From NCBI GenBank assembly GCA_002455425.1, contig DKKT01000086.1:317-58719 (forward strand): a stretch of 58,403 bases of DNA, read 5' to 3'. The translations under genes and the position numbers were made by a program. The DNA comes from Chthonomonas sp. UBA6659. Lineage in GTDB: Bacteria > Armatimonadota > Fimbriimonadia > Fimbriimonadales > Fimbriimonadaceae. The notes under the pieces are model-generated. The model made no database searches. It saw nothing but the letters and a program-made list of their open reading frames with translations, and was not told the origin of the DNA. Shown here piece by piece: positions 33,139 through 40,836 of this stretch; position 1 is the stretch's first letter; the number at the start of each line of letters is the position of its first letter.

Positions 33139-34008
33139 TCACGATACCCAGCGTGTCGAGCCCCGGCCTTGGAAGAGGCCGCCGACCGAGCCCTCGGGCA
33201 CCGAAGCGAGCAAGGCCGACAGCGCTTCGACCGAGGGGAGAGGCTTTGCGCCCAGCGCGAGCAGAGCCGGCACCCCCGGAGCCTCGTCGAGCCAGACGGC
33301 GACCGGACCCAGGCGGCGCCGCAGGGCCGAAACCGCCCCATGCCAGGTGCCCCCTTCACCCCGGCGGGGACCGATCGCTATCGTGAGATCGGACATGCCG
33401 TAGAGGAGGGTGTTGCGATGGAGCGCGGCTGGGGCGGTGAACGGCGCGTCGAAGGTCGCCGACAGCAGGCAACCCCGTGGGGAGCGACGGGCCACACCCT
33501 CGGGAAGCACCTCCACGAAACGCCCCCGCGCGGCGGCGGCCGCGCGCGCGACGAGCGTATCGATGCCGATCGCCCCGCCGCTTGCGACGGCATACCCGGC
33601 CTCGACCGCCGCCCTCGCCAGCGTGCGGGCAACGTGCACCTGCGCCGGCGAGGGCGACCGCGTCCCGACGATCGAGAGAAACGGGCCGATCGGCATCGGG
33701 CCGCGCTTCCAGAGAGCACCAGGCCCGAGCCCGTCCCGGTGCCATCGCGGTGGGTAGGCCGGGCACGCCGCCGTCAGGCCCTCGCGTCGGCAGATTCGGG
33801 ACTCGGCCTCGCCGAGAACGCCCGGGGTCTCAAGCCAAAGCGCCTCCTCCCAGAAGCCGGAGCGTCGCAACACCGAGAGCGCCTCCCCCAGGTGGTTTGA
33901 CGCCGCCCGTCGAATTGTCGCTTCGACCCCACGCCAACGTCGGCCCGGCGCACGCGGCGGCAAGCAGAGCGCGGCCAAGATCACCCGCAGAAACGCGCCG
34001 TCTTCCAT
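33139..34008 (-). CDS. dprA: DNA-processing protein DprA/Smf-like
   Basis: 289 residues with the DprA Rossmann fold, which loads RecA onto incoming single-stranded DNA during transformation. Landmarks are YPPRWHRDG (a YP motif), SIVGTRSPS (112-120), ASGGAIGIDTLV (142-153, where the common SGGARGID has Ile for Arg) and HRNTLLYGMSDLTIAIGPRRGEGG, then GGTWHGAVSALRR. It lacks the C-terminal winged-helix domain but ends near the Rossmann end like short DprA proteins. A second, degenerate DprA-like gene is at 55336. Confidence 0.85.
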   Translation of the reverse strand: MEDGAFLRVILAALCLPPRAPGRRWRGVEATIRRAASNHLGEALSVLRRSGFWEEALWLETPGVLGEAESRICRREGLTAACPAYPPRWHRDGLGPGALWKRGPMPIGPFLSIVGTRSPSPAQVHVARTLARAAVEAGYAVASGGAIGIDTLVARAAAAARGRFVEVLPEGVARRSPRGCLLSATFDAPFTAPAALHRNTLLYGMSDLTIAIGPRRGEGGTWHGAVSALRRRLGPVAVWLDEAPGVPALLALGAKPLPSVEALSALLASVPEGSVGGLFQGRGSTRWVS

Positions 34009-34013
34009 ACAGT

Positions 34014-34051
34014 CAGTTTACACCGTTTCTCTTTTTGGCGCGAGTAAACTG
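34014..34051. promoter_or_regulatory. inverted repeat between divergent dprA and alpha-mannosidase
   Basis: Perfect 8-bp arms CAGTTTAC (34014-34021) and GTAAACTG (34044-34051) separated by 22 bases. They lie in the 63-base divergent spacer. TAAACT within the right arm could serve as a -10 element. This is a candidate operator; function not shown. Confidence 0.4.
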
Positions 34052-34071
34052 CCCGACCTTCGGACATTGCC

Positions 34072-37000
34072 ATGCGGAAACACCCTGCACTGACTCTCGG
34101 GCGCATCAAGGCGTTCATCCAGCACGACCTCCTCGAAAAGGTCCTCGGCGAGCGGGTCCCACTTACGGTCGAGTACTGCCCTCAGCCTCACATGACCGAG
34201 AAGGAGGCCCGTCAACAGGGGCCTTGGCAGCCGGTCGAAGCCGGTTTTCGGTACGGGCCCGCCTACCGCGTCGTCTGGTTTCGGGTCACCGGGAAGGTCC
34301 CGAAGGCGTGGGCGGGGAAAGAGGTTGGCATCATCGCCGAACTCGGCTCGGAACGCACCGCCTGGAGCGACAACGTGCCTGCCCGTGGAATCGACGAACC
34401 CCACAGCGTCTACGACCTGTTGCGGCCGGCAAAAGGGGGCGACAACGTGGACGTCGCCATCCAGGCTTACACCCGCAACCCCCAGTGCCGCGTCCACCGG
34501 TCCGAGCTGCCACGGGAGGACCTCGTCGAGGAGGTGCGCGAGGCGAGCCTCGTCGTCGTCGATCGCGAACTCAAGGCCCTGTATTACGACTGTGCCTTCG
34601 CGCTCGACCTCATGGAGGCGATCGACGAGACAGACCCCGCCTACACGACGATCCTGCGGGCGCTGAACGATGTCTGCAATCTCTTCGCGTTCCCCGAGGC
34701 CGATGCCGTCGAGCGTAGCCGGAAGAGGATCAAAGACGCACTGGGCTCACTGAATGGTGAATTGAAGCACACCATCACGCCCGTCGGCCACGCCCACCTC
34801 GATACGGCTTGGCTTTGGCCGCTCGAAATCACCCGGCTGAAGATGGCTCACACGACGGCCACCCAGCTTCACCTGATGGAGAGATACCCGGAGTACGTCT
34901 TCGTGCATTCCCAAGCCTCCCAATACGAATGGCTTGAGCGCGAGTACCCCAAGCTCCTGGATCGGGTCAAGCAAGCCGCCAAACGCGGCCAGTGGGAGCC
35001 GGTGGGCTCGATGTGGGTCGAAGCCGACTGCAACCTCACCGGTGCCGAGTCGCTCGTCCGGCAGTTTCTCTACGGGAAGCGCTACTTCCGCAAGCACTTC
35101 GGCTTCGACACCGACGACATGTGGCTTCCGGACGTCTTCGGGTACTCGGCGGCTCTGCCTCAAATCCTCGACCAATTCGGAATCAAGTACTTCTTGACCC
35201 AGAAGCTGAGTTGGAATCAGTTCAACAAGATCCCTCACCATACGTTTTGGTGGCAGGGCATCGACGGTTCGCGAATCTGGACCCACTTCCCGCCCGCCGA
35301 CACGTACTGCGCATCGGCCGAGCCGAAGGAGATTCTTGCGAGCGTCGGCAAGTATCGCGACCACGCTCGCTCGGACCAGTCGCTCTACGTCTTCGGCTAC
35401 GGTGACGGCGGCGGTGGCCCGACCGAGAAGCATATCGAGTTTCTGCGCCGCGCCCGGATCGCACCGAACATGCCGGACGTCGAGCGTGGCCGCCGAGCGC
35501 GCGAGTTCTTCGCCGACGCCCGGGCACGCAGTCGGGACTTGGAGACGTGGGTCGGCGAGCTCTACTTCGAGTATCACCGGGGGACGTACACAAGCCAGGC
35601 CGCGAACAAGAAGGCCAACCGGGAGTGTGAGTTCCTCCTCCGCGATGCCGAGTGGCTCGCGTGCTTCCGGGACGACTTTCCCAAGCACTACCCGTCAACC
35701 GAGATCGAACAGGCATGGAAGCTCGTCCTCCTCAACCAGTTCCACGACATCATTCCCGGCTCCTCCGTGCGCGAGGTCTACGTCGACAGTGCGGCCGATT
35801 ATCGCGTCGTCGAGGAGATTGGTCACCGTTTGGTGACTTCGGCGCTTGAGTCCATCGGTAAGAAGCTCGACACCGCAGGGATGCAGCGACCGATCGCACT
35901 GTTCCAAAACGCCCCGATCGCATCTCAGGCTTCGATCCCTTGGACAAGCGACGACATTCCCAGCTCACTCGTGACCGCCGAAGGAGCCCAACCCGTCCAG
36001 TTGGTCGAGGAGTTCGGCGAGCGAAAAGTGATCTTCGCGACCCCACCGGATGCGCTCGAGTCCGTCTCGGTCGCGGACCTGTCGAGCCAGCCGCCCACCC
36101 TGCGATCGCGGCTCAAATCGGCCACCCGGCGCATCGAGAACAGCGAGCTTTCGGTTCGCTTCGATCCCCACGGGAACATCGTCAGCATCGCGACCCTCGA
36201 CGAGCGTCCGGTCGAGTTCGTCGCTCCCGGCAAGCTCGCGAATCTCTTCCAGATCTTTGAGGACAAACCGCTCTTCTGGTCCGCCTGGGACATCGACCTT
36301 TTCGCCTACGAGACCAAACGGGACCTCGTCCGGAGCGAGGGCTTCGAGATCGTGGAACGGGGACCGGTAAGGGTCGCGGCAGAACTGGTCAAGAAGTTCG
36401 GCAGAAGCACGATCCGACAGCGGATCAGCCTCGGCCCGACCCCCGGTATCCGCTTCGATACGGAGGTCGACTGGCATGAGGAGGACAAGCTGCTCAAGGT
36501 CGCCTTCCCCCTCAACATCCACTCGTCTCGGGCCACCTACGAGATCCAGTTCGGGCATGTCGAGCGCCCGACCCACATGAACACCTCATGGGATATGGCT
36601 CGCTTCGAAGTCTGTGCGCAGAAGTGGGTCGACATGAGCGAAGGCGGACACGGCGTCGCCCTCCTCAACGACGGCAAATACGGCCATGACGCCCTCGGCA
36701 ACGTGCTCCGACTCTCGCTTTTGCGTGCACCGAAGGCCCCCGATCCCCTTTGCGACATGGGTCGGCACCGATTCACCTACGTGCTCCTGCCCCACTACGA
36801 CCAGCTCCAGCATTCCGACATCGTCGCGAGCGCCTATGCGCTCAACGCTCCGTGCCGCCACGCGTTCCTTGAGCCGCATCCCGGAGCGGAAGGGGAAATG
36901 CCAAAGTTGGTCGCGGTCGGAAGCCGCAACCTCGTCATCGAGTCGGTCAAGAAAGCCGAAGATGACAACCGTCTTGTCGTTCGCCTCTACGAGTGCCACA

Positions 37001-37161
37001 ACACCCGAGGCGTCACCGATCTCGTTTGCGCGCGTCCGATCCGGCGCGCCTGGCTGGCCAAGCTCGACGAGGAGCCGGTCCGAGAGTTGGAGCTGACGGA
37101 TGGAGGCGTGCGCCTCGACTACCGTCCGTTCCAGATTCTGACCGTGCTCCTCGAAGTGTGA
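34072..37161 (+). CDS. GH38 alpha-mannosidase
   Basis: 1029 residues, retaining glycosidase of family GH38, zinc-dependent. GHAHLDTAWLWP (about 240-251) provides the metal His and Asp; MWLPDVFGYSAALPQIL contains the nucleophile Asp354; further on NQFHDIIPGSSVREVY carries the other metal His-Asp, as in lysosomal and cytosolic GH38 enzymes. The C-terminal half is the beta-sandwich set, with GHVERPTHMNTSWDMARFE. No signal peptide, so the enzyme is probably cytosolic and trims mannosides. ATG 34072 is used; the Shine-Dalgarno is weak. Confidence 0.93.
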   Translation: MRKHPALTLGRIKAFIQHDLLEKVLGERVPLTVEYCPQPHMTEKEARQQGPWQPVEAGFRYGPAYRVVWFRVTGKVPKAWAGKEVGIIAELGSERTAWSDNVPARGIDEPHSVYDLLRPAKGGDNVDVAIQAYTRNPQCRVHRSELPREDLVEEVREASLVVVDRELKALYYDCAFALDLMEAIDETDPAYTTILRALNDVCNLFAFPEADAVERSRKRIKDALGSLNGELKHTITPVGHAHLDTAWLWPLEITRLKMAHTTATQLHLMERYPEYVFVHSQASQYEWLEREYPKLLDRVKQAAKRGQWEPVGSMWVEADCNLTGAESLVRQFLYGKRYFRKHFGFDTDDMWLPDVFGYSAALPQILDQFGIKYFLTQKLSWNQFNKIPHHTFWWQGIDGSRIWTHFPPADTYCASAEPKEILASVGKYRDHARSDQSLYVFGYGDGGGGPTEKHIEFLRRARIAPNMPDVERGRRAREFFADARARSRDLETWVGELYFEYHRGTYTSQAANKKANRECEFLLRDAEWLACFRDDFPKHYPSTEIEQAWKLVLLNQFHDIIPGSSVREVYVDSAADYRVVEEIGHRLVTSALESIGKKLDTAGMQRPIALFQNAPIASQASIPWTSDDIPSSLVTAEGAQPVQLVEEFGERKVIFATPPDALESVSVADLSSQPPTLRSRLKSATRRIENSELSVRFDPHGNIVSIATLDERPVEFVAPGKLANLFQIFEDKPLFWSAWDIDLFAYETKRDLVRSEGFEIVERGPVRVAAELVKKFGRSTIRQRISLGPTPGIRFDTEVDWHEEDKLLKVAFPLNIHSSRATYEIQFGHVERPTHMNTSWDMARFEVCAQKWVDMSEGGHGVALLNDGKYGHDALGNVLRLSLLRAPKAPDPLCDMGRHRFTYVLLPHYDQLQHSDIVASAYALNAPCRHAFLEPHPGAEGEMPKLVAVGSRNLVIESVKKAEDDNRLVVRLYECHNTRGVTDLVCARPIRRAWLAKLDEEPVRELELTDGGVRLDYRPFQILTVLLEV

Positions 37162-37165
37162 TCGA

Positions 37166-37750
37166 TCAAGGCCGCTCGAGCGGCATCAGGTGGATCCACT
37201 GAACCGTGAAGTCCGGTTCGGGCGCATCGGGGTCGTCGGCTTCGAGCGCGAGGATCATCGTCCCGGGAACGTCGGCGGCTTCGCTCAAGAATGAATAGGT
37301 TGACACACAGTGGCCCCGCAAGGGCTTCGTGAGCTTCACACGGACGTCCTCATTGGGGGTCAACACCACCACGCCGAGTTCGTCGAGTGACTGGGCCGCC
37401 CAGTTCCAAATCATCACCCGATACTTGCCTTGCGAACGCTGATTGTGGAGATAGATTTCCATCCCTTGGGGATGGGCGAACCGGCGAGAGTCGATTTGGA
37501 ATCCCGCCATCCACTCGCTTCGTTCGATCACGTACGAGCGTAGAGAATGCGCTGCCGCAAAGCGGCGCGCGGCAGCGTCAAACTCCGGGATACGCGTCCC
37601 GAACGGAGACTGCGCAAACGGGGCGAACGCGTCCGCTCCGAAATGGGGGAAGCCGGAGCTTGGTGAAGTCGGGAGACCTTGGGCGAGGGCGACGGCTGCG
37701 ATGCCGGCCGAGAGCGAGAGAACCATACCGATTTTCCAGAGAGCTTTCAT
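37166..37750 (-). CDS. hypothetical secreted protein
   Basis: 194 residues with a clear signal peptide (LWKIGMVLSLSAGIAAVALAQ). The mature part has FAHPQGMEIYLHNQRSQGKYRVMIWNWAAQSLDELGVVVLTPN and a C-terminal FTVQWIHLMPLERP. No known family. ATG 37750 has AGGA 4-6 bases upstream. Convergent with the alpha-mannosidase, with only 4 bases between stops. Confidence 0.7.
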   Translation of the reverse strand: MKALWKIGMVLSLSAGIAAVALAQGLPTSPSSGFPHFGADAFAPFAQSPFGTRIPEFDAAARRFAAAHSLRSYVIERSEWMAGFQIDSRRFAHPQGMEIYLHNQRSQGKYRVMIWNWAAQSLDELGVVVLTPNEDVRVKLTKPLRGHCVSTYSFLSEAADVPGTMILALEADDPDAPEPDFTVQWIHLMPLERP

Positions 37751-37920
37751 TCTTTCCTTCCTTTGCGAACTGGTCGCATCGTAAGGGAAGGAGCAAGCAA
37801 TGTTCGTGCTTGGGGCACCGTTGGAACGTGATTCCCATCACATTGGTTCCGACCCGAGGGGGAGCCCATCTGGATCGATCGGTCGGTGGGTTCTCGGGAG
37901 GGCTGTCCGCCGCATGCGAA

Positions 37921-37951
37921 GGCGGGCCGACTCGAATCGAGTCGGCCCGCC
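37921..37951. terminator. hairpin downstream of the RRM protein gene
   Basis: Perfect 15-bp inverted repeat GGCGGGCCGACTCGA / TCGAGTCGGCCCGCC around one base, 22 bases beyond the stop at 37974 on the minus strand. It has only a short T-rich flank. Confidence 0.65.
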
Positions 37952-37973
37952 AAGAACGGAAAGGTTCAGGTAC

Positions 37974-38279
37974 TTACCAGCGACCGCCGCCGCCACCGCC
38001 GCCGTAGCGGCCGCCGCCTGAGCGGCCCCCACCGCCGCCCGAGCGATTGTTCTCTCGGGGTCGCGACTCGTTGACGGTCAGGCGTCGTCCGCCCATCTCG
38101 ACATCATGCTTCTCCGCGATCGCCGCCTCCAGCTTATCGCCATCGATATCGACGAAACCGAAGCCTCGACCCTCGATGATGCGAGCGTTGGTGGCGCCGT
38201 AGCTGCTGAAATGCTCCGTGATCTGCGACTCCGTCGCCGAATAGGGCAGATTGCCCACGTAAAGTGTCTTTGTAGCCAT
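37974..38279 (-). CDS. RNA-binding protein with RRM and Gly-rich tail
   Basis: 101 residues. A single RRM with RNP2 LYVGNL (6-11) and RNP1 GRGFGFVD (37-44), followed by a Gly/Arg-rich tail of about 25 residues. Such small single-RRM proteins in bacteria are usually abundant RNA chaperones, often cold- or stress-induced. GGAGG lies 8 bases before ATG 38279. Standing alone, with its own terminator at 37921-37951. Confidence 0.93.
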   Translation of the reverse strand: MATKTLYVGNLPYSATESQITEHFSSYGATNARIIEGRGFGFVDIDGDKLEAAIAEKHDVEMGGRRLTVNESRPRENNRSGGGGGRSGGGRYGGGGGGGRW

Positions 38280-38468
38280 GTTGCATGGCCTCCTCGTTAT
38301 GGAATTGTTCCGGTCAAACGCGAGAAATCAGATCGTAGGCCGGTCCAAAGAAACGGGATTGAGACGAGATCTGGCTGTTGAGCGTAACGAGAAAGAGGAT
38401 ACCCGATCGCGGCATAACGCCCGGGACCTTCAATCATTCCGCTCGATGCTGGGGCCCGGGAGGCTCGT

Positions 38469-39578
38469 CTAAGCAAGTTCGGCCGCCACGACATTGCCGA
38501 AATGCCGACCGGCACGTGTCAACCGGAGACGGCCGTCGCGGGCCTCCACCCAGCCGCAGGCCTCCATCCGTAGATGCCCCTCCGGATCGACGCACGAGAC
38601 GTCGACGCCCTCGGTGAGCCGGATGCCGAGCATCACTTTTTCAAACCGGATCGTGTCGTCGTCCAGCGATTCGTCGTCGCACCAGTCCACGTGTCCGGAC
38701 TCGACCGCCGCGGCGTACCGCTCCGGATGCTTGAGGTTCGTGTAACGTTGCCGACCCTCCGGCGTCGCGAAGCAGCCGACCGCACCAGGCCCATAGGCAA
38801 GATACTCCTCGCCGCGCCAGTAGCCGAGGTTGTGCCGGCACGCCAGGCCCTCGCGTGCGAAGTTGCTGATTTCGTAGGCCTCGTAGCCGGCCCCGGCGGC
38901 ACGGTCGATCGCGCGATCGTACATCGCGACCTGGGCCTCGTCGTCCGGCAAGTCGAGCATCCCGCGCAGGTGGAGCTTGTAGAAGCGCGTGTTTGCTTCG
39001 ATCGTGAGGCAGTAGAGGCTCAGGTGCTCGGGCCGAAGGGCGAGAGCCAAGTCCAGGTTTTGAGACCAGGCGCGGATCGACTGGCCGGGGAGTGCGAACA
39101 TCAGATCGAGGTTGACATTCTCGAACCCGGCGTCCCGAGCGGCGCCGACCGCCCGACCGACGTGGCCGGCGGCATGGACGCGACCCAGTCGGAGCAGGTC
39201 CTCGGGCTGGAAGCTCTGCGCGCCGAGGCTGATCCGGTTGAACCCCGCCTGCCGCATCGCCCGGAATTTCGGGGTATCGACGGTGCCAGGGTTGGCCTCG
39301 CTCGTGATCTCGGCGTTTTCGATCGGCGGATGGGTGTCGAGGACGGCCTCGAGGATCGCGAGGAGGCCGGCTTCGGGCAGATAGGTGGGCGTCCCGCCGC
39401 CGAAGAAGATCGTCTTGGCTGGACGCCCGCGCCACGGGCTCGAGCGAATCTCTTGCACGATCGCTGCGACGGTACGCTCCACGATCGGACCCTCCATCGC
39501 ATACGAGTTGAAGTCGCAGTACCCGCATTTCGACGGGCAAAACGGAGTGTGGACGTAGATGCCGACCGGGGAGTGCAC
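38469..39578 (-). CDS. hemW: HemW-type radical SAM protein
   Basis: 369 residues. The cluster motif CPSKCGYCDFNSY (14-26, C-x3-C-x2-C) is the HemW type, and GGGTPTYL plus the LMFALPGQS block follow; the C-terminal domain has FEKVMLGIRLTEGV. HemW proteins bind heme and may act as heme chaperones, though older annotation called them oxygen-independent coproporphyrinogen oxidase. A longer ORF starts at 39707 but would add a non-homologous leader overlapping the small membrane ORF; GTG 39578 gives the family's N-terminus (GIYVHTPFC). It begins 26 bases after the end of that ORF. Confidence 0.88.
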   Translation of the reverse strand: MHSPVGIYVHTPFCPSKCGYCDFNSYAMEGPIVERTVAAIVQEIRSSPWRGRPAKTIFFGGGTPTYLPEAGLLAILEAVLDTHPPIENAEITSEANPGTVDTPKFRAMRQAGFNRISLGAQSFQPEDLLRLGRVHAAGHVGRAVGAARDAGFENVNLDLMFALPGQSIRAWSQNLDLALALRPEHLSLYCLTIEANTRFYKLHLRGMLDLPDDEAQVAMYDRAIDRAAGAGYEAYEISNFAREGLACRHNLGYWRGEEYLAYGPGAVGCFATPEGRQRYTNLKHPERYAAAVESGHVDWCDDESLDDDTIRFEKVMLGIRLTEGVDVSCVDPEGHLRMEACGWVEARDGRLRLTRAGRHFGNVVAAELA

Positions 39579-39604
39579 GGTCGCTCGCTCGCGCGGATCG
39601 GCCG

Positions 39605-39784
39605 TCAATTCGAGCGCGACCCGAGCACGATCGCGATCGCGAGCACTGCACCGAAGATCACCGGCCCCGCCGGATGTCGGCTGCTCGCTCACGTGGAGCC
39701 GGCGCATTTCATCAGGAAGCTGTAGCCAAAGCCGAGCCCACCTCCGATCAGCGCAGCGAGAACCACCTTCGTCATCGCGTTCAT
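39605..39784 (-). CDS. candidate small membrane selenoprotein (DUF6132-like), in-frame TGA
   Basis: 59 residues if the TGA at codon 32 (39691-39689) is read as selenocysteine, 31 if it is a stop. The N-terminal part is one hydrophobic helix (MTKVVLAALIGGGLGFGYSFLM) ending KCAGST; after the TGA comes ASSRHPAG and a second helix (PVIFGAVLAIAIVLG), then SRSN and a true stop. From memory, DUF6132-type proteins have GCxSGxCPITSxP between two helices; here C-x4-U and the Pro six residues later fit that spacing exactly, so the TGA falls on the second Cys. GC3 stays high after the TGA (22 of 27 codons). ATG 39775 is an alternative start. selB is in the window. Confidence 0.6.
39651..39680 (-). promoter_or_regulatory. 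candidate bacterial SECIS hairpin
   Basis: On the minus strand, 9 to 38 bases after the TGA, CCGA and CCGGC pair with GCCGG and TCGG around a GGG apical loop; an internal loop separates the two helices. The apical loop begins 21 bases past the TGA, within the distance known for bacterial SECIS elements, and its first bases are G. Stability was not calculated. Confidence 0.5.
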
Positions 39785-39834
39785 GATACTGCGTACGTCG
39801 CCGAGCCCGGGAAGATTCGGCACGCGGCCCTCAG

Positions 39835-40836
39835 TTACCCGCGCGAGCGCGCCACGACGAACCATGCTCCGACCGCGACCGGGATCGCGGCCAAGCCCCA
39901 CAGCCAGGGAAGGGCCGCGGGCTCCTCTTCGTGCGGCTTTGGTTCGCGGGCGGTTTCCTCTGGGCTCGCGGATGGCGTGGTCGCTGCGGGCCGTGCAGAG
40001 CCCCCTCCCATGGTCAGGCCGATGAACAAGACCGCTCCGGTTTCGGCATCGATGGCCACTTCGCCGCCCGGTCCTGCGAAAACCCATTGGAGGCGCATTT
40101 TCAGCGGCCACGTTGCGACGACCGGGTCTGTGTATTGACCGAGAGTGCCTCCGACACGGGAGTACACTTGGGATGCCTCGGGCGCCGTTGAAGCCCAATC
40201 CCGCTTCATTTGGTCCCTGGTTCGAGGATCCTCGATGCGGTCGAGAGCACGGATGGCGATCGAGCGCGCTTCTTCGACTGGAATCACCCGAGTCGCGGGC
40301 TCGTCTGGTTCGATACCGCTCACCTCGCGCAGGGAGAGGACCTTTCCGTCGTACGCATCGAGTTTGACCGCGATGCGGTCGCCCGCCCCCGGGACACCGT
40401 GGTACAGCCGGCCGATCTCGAAGGAGTAGTTGCCGCAACCTTCCCACATCCCGGATTCGAACCCCCTCGACTTCGTGATTCGCCACTCCGATCTCGACGC
40501 ACCTGCAGGCAGAAGGCGCCAAGCACGCTCTTCGGCTTGCTCGATCGACAGTCGCGCCGCTTCGGTCTGCGACCTCCGCGCGGCTTCCATCGTGTCGTCT
40601 GTATTCGAGTAGCGTACAATCGTCGGTGTGGATCCGGAGTAGCTCAGTCGCCCACCGTCCGTGAACCCGACGCGAATGAACCCTCCGTCTATGGTCAGGC
40701 TACGCTTGACTGCATCACCTCGCCCAATTCGCGCCATGTACTGCATTGCCTGGCGCTCATAGTCGGTGGCTTGCGCAAGAAGCACACAGGACACAACGCT
40801 CAGTATCGCAATGCTTGCTGCTCTTTTGGTCTTCAC
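39835..40836 (-). CDS. PepSY-like secreted membrane-anchored protein
   Basis: 333 residues. An N-terminal signal (KRAASIAILSVVSCVLLAQA) is followed by a PepSY-type region (QAEERAWRLLPAG; later DRIAVKLDAYDGKVLSLRE and EVAIDAETGAVLF, the strand with the D-x-TG turn). The C-terminus has a Pro/Glu-rich linker and one transmembrane helix (LPWLWGLAAIPVAVGAWFVV) with a basic tail. The GTG start (40836) overlaps the upstream TGA as GTGA, so translation is coupled to the caspase-like gene. PepSY domains commonly inhibit or sense peptidases, which fits the neighbour. Confidence 0.65.
   Translation of the reverse strand: MKTKRAASIAILSVVSCVLLAQATDYERQAMQYMARIGRGDAVKRSLTIDGGFIRVGFTDGGRLSYSGSTPTIVRYSNTDDTMEAARRSQTEAARLSIEQAEERAWRLLPAGASRSEWRITKSRGFESGMWEGCGNYSFEIGRLYHGVPGAGDRIAVKLDAYDGKVLSLREVSGIEPDEPATRVIPVEEARSIAIRALDRIEDPRTRDQMKRDWASTAPEASQVYSRVGGTLGQYTDPVVATWPLKMRLQWVFAGPGGEVAIDAETGAVLFIGLTMGGGSARPAATTPSASPEETAREPKPHEEEPAALPWLWGLAAIPVAVGAWFVVARSRG

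Noticed and set aside
39579..39707. HemW ORF extension to 39707
   Set aside because: The extra N-terminal residues lack homology and overlap the second half of the small membrane ORF in another frame; the family N-terminus begins at GTG 39578.
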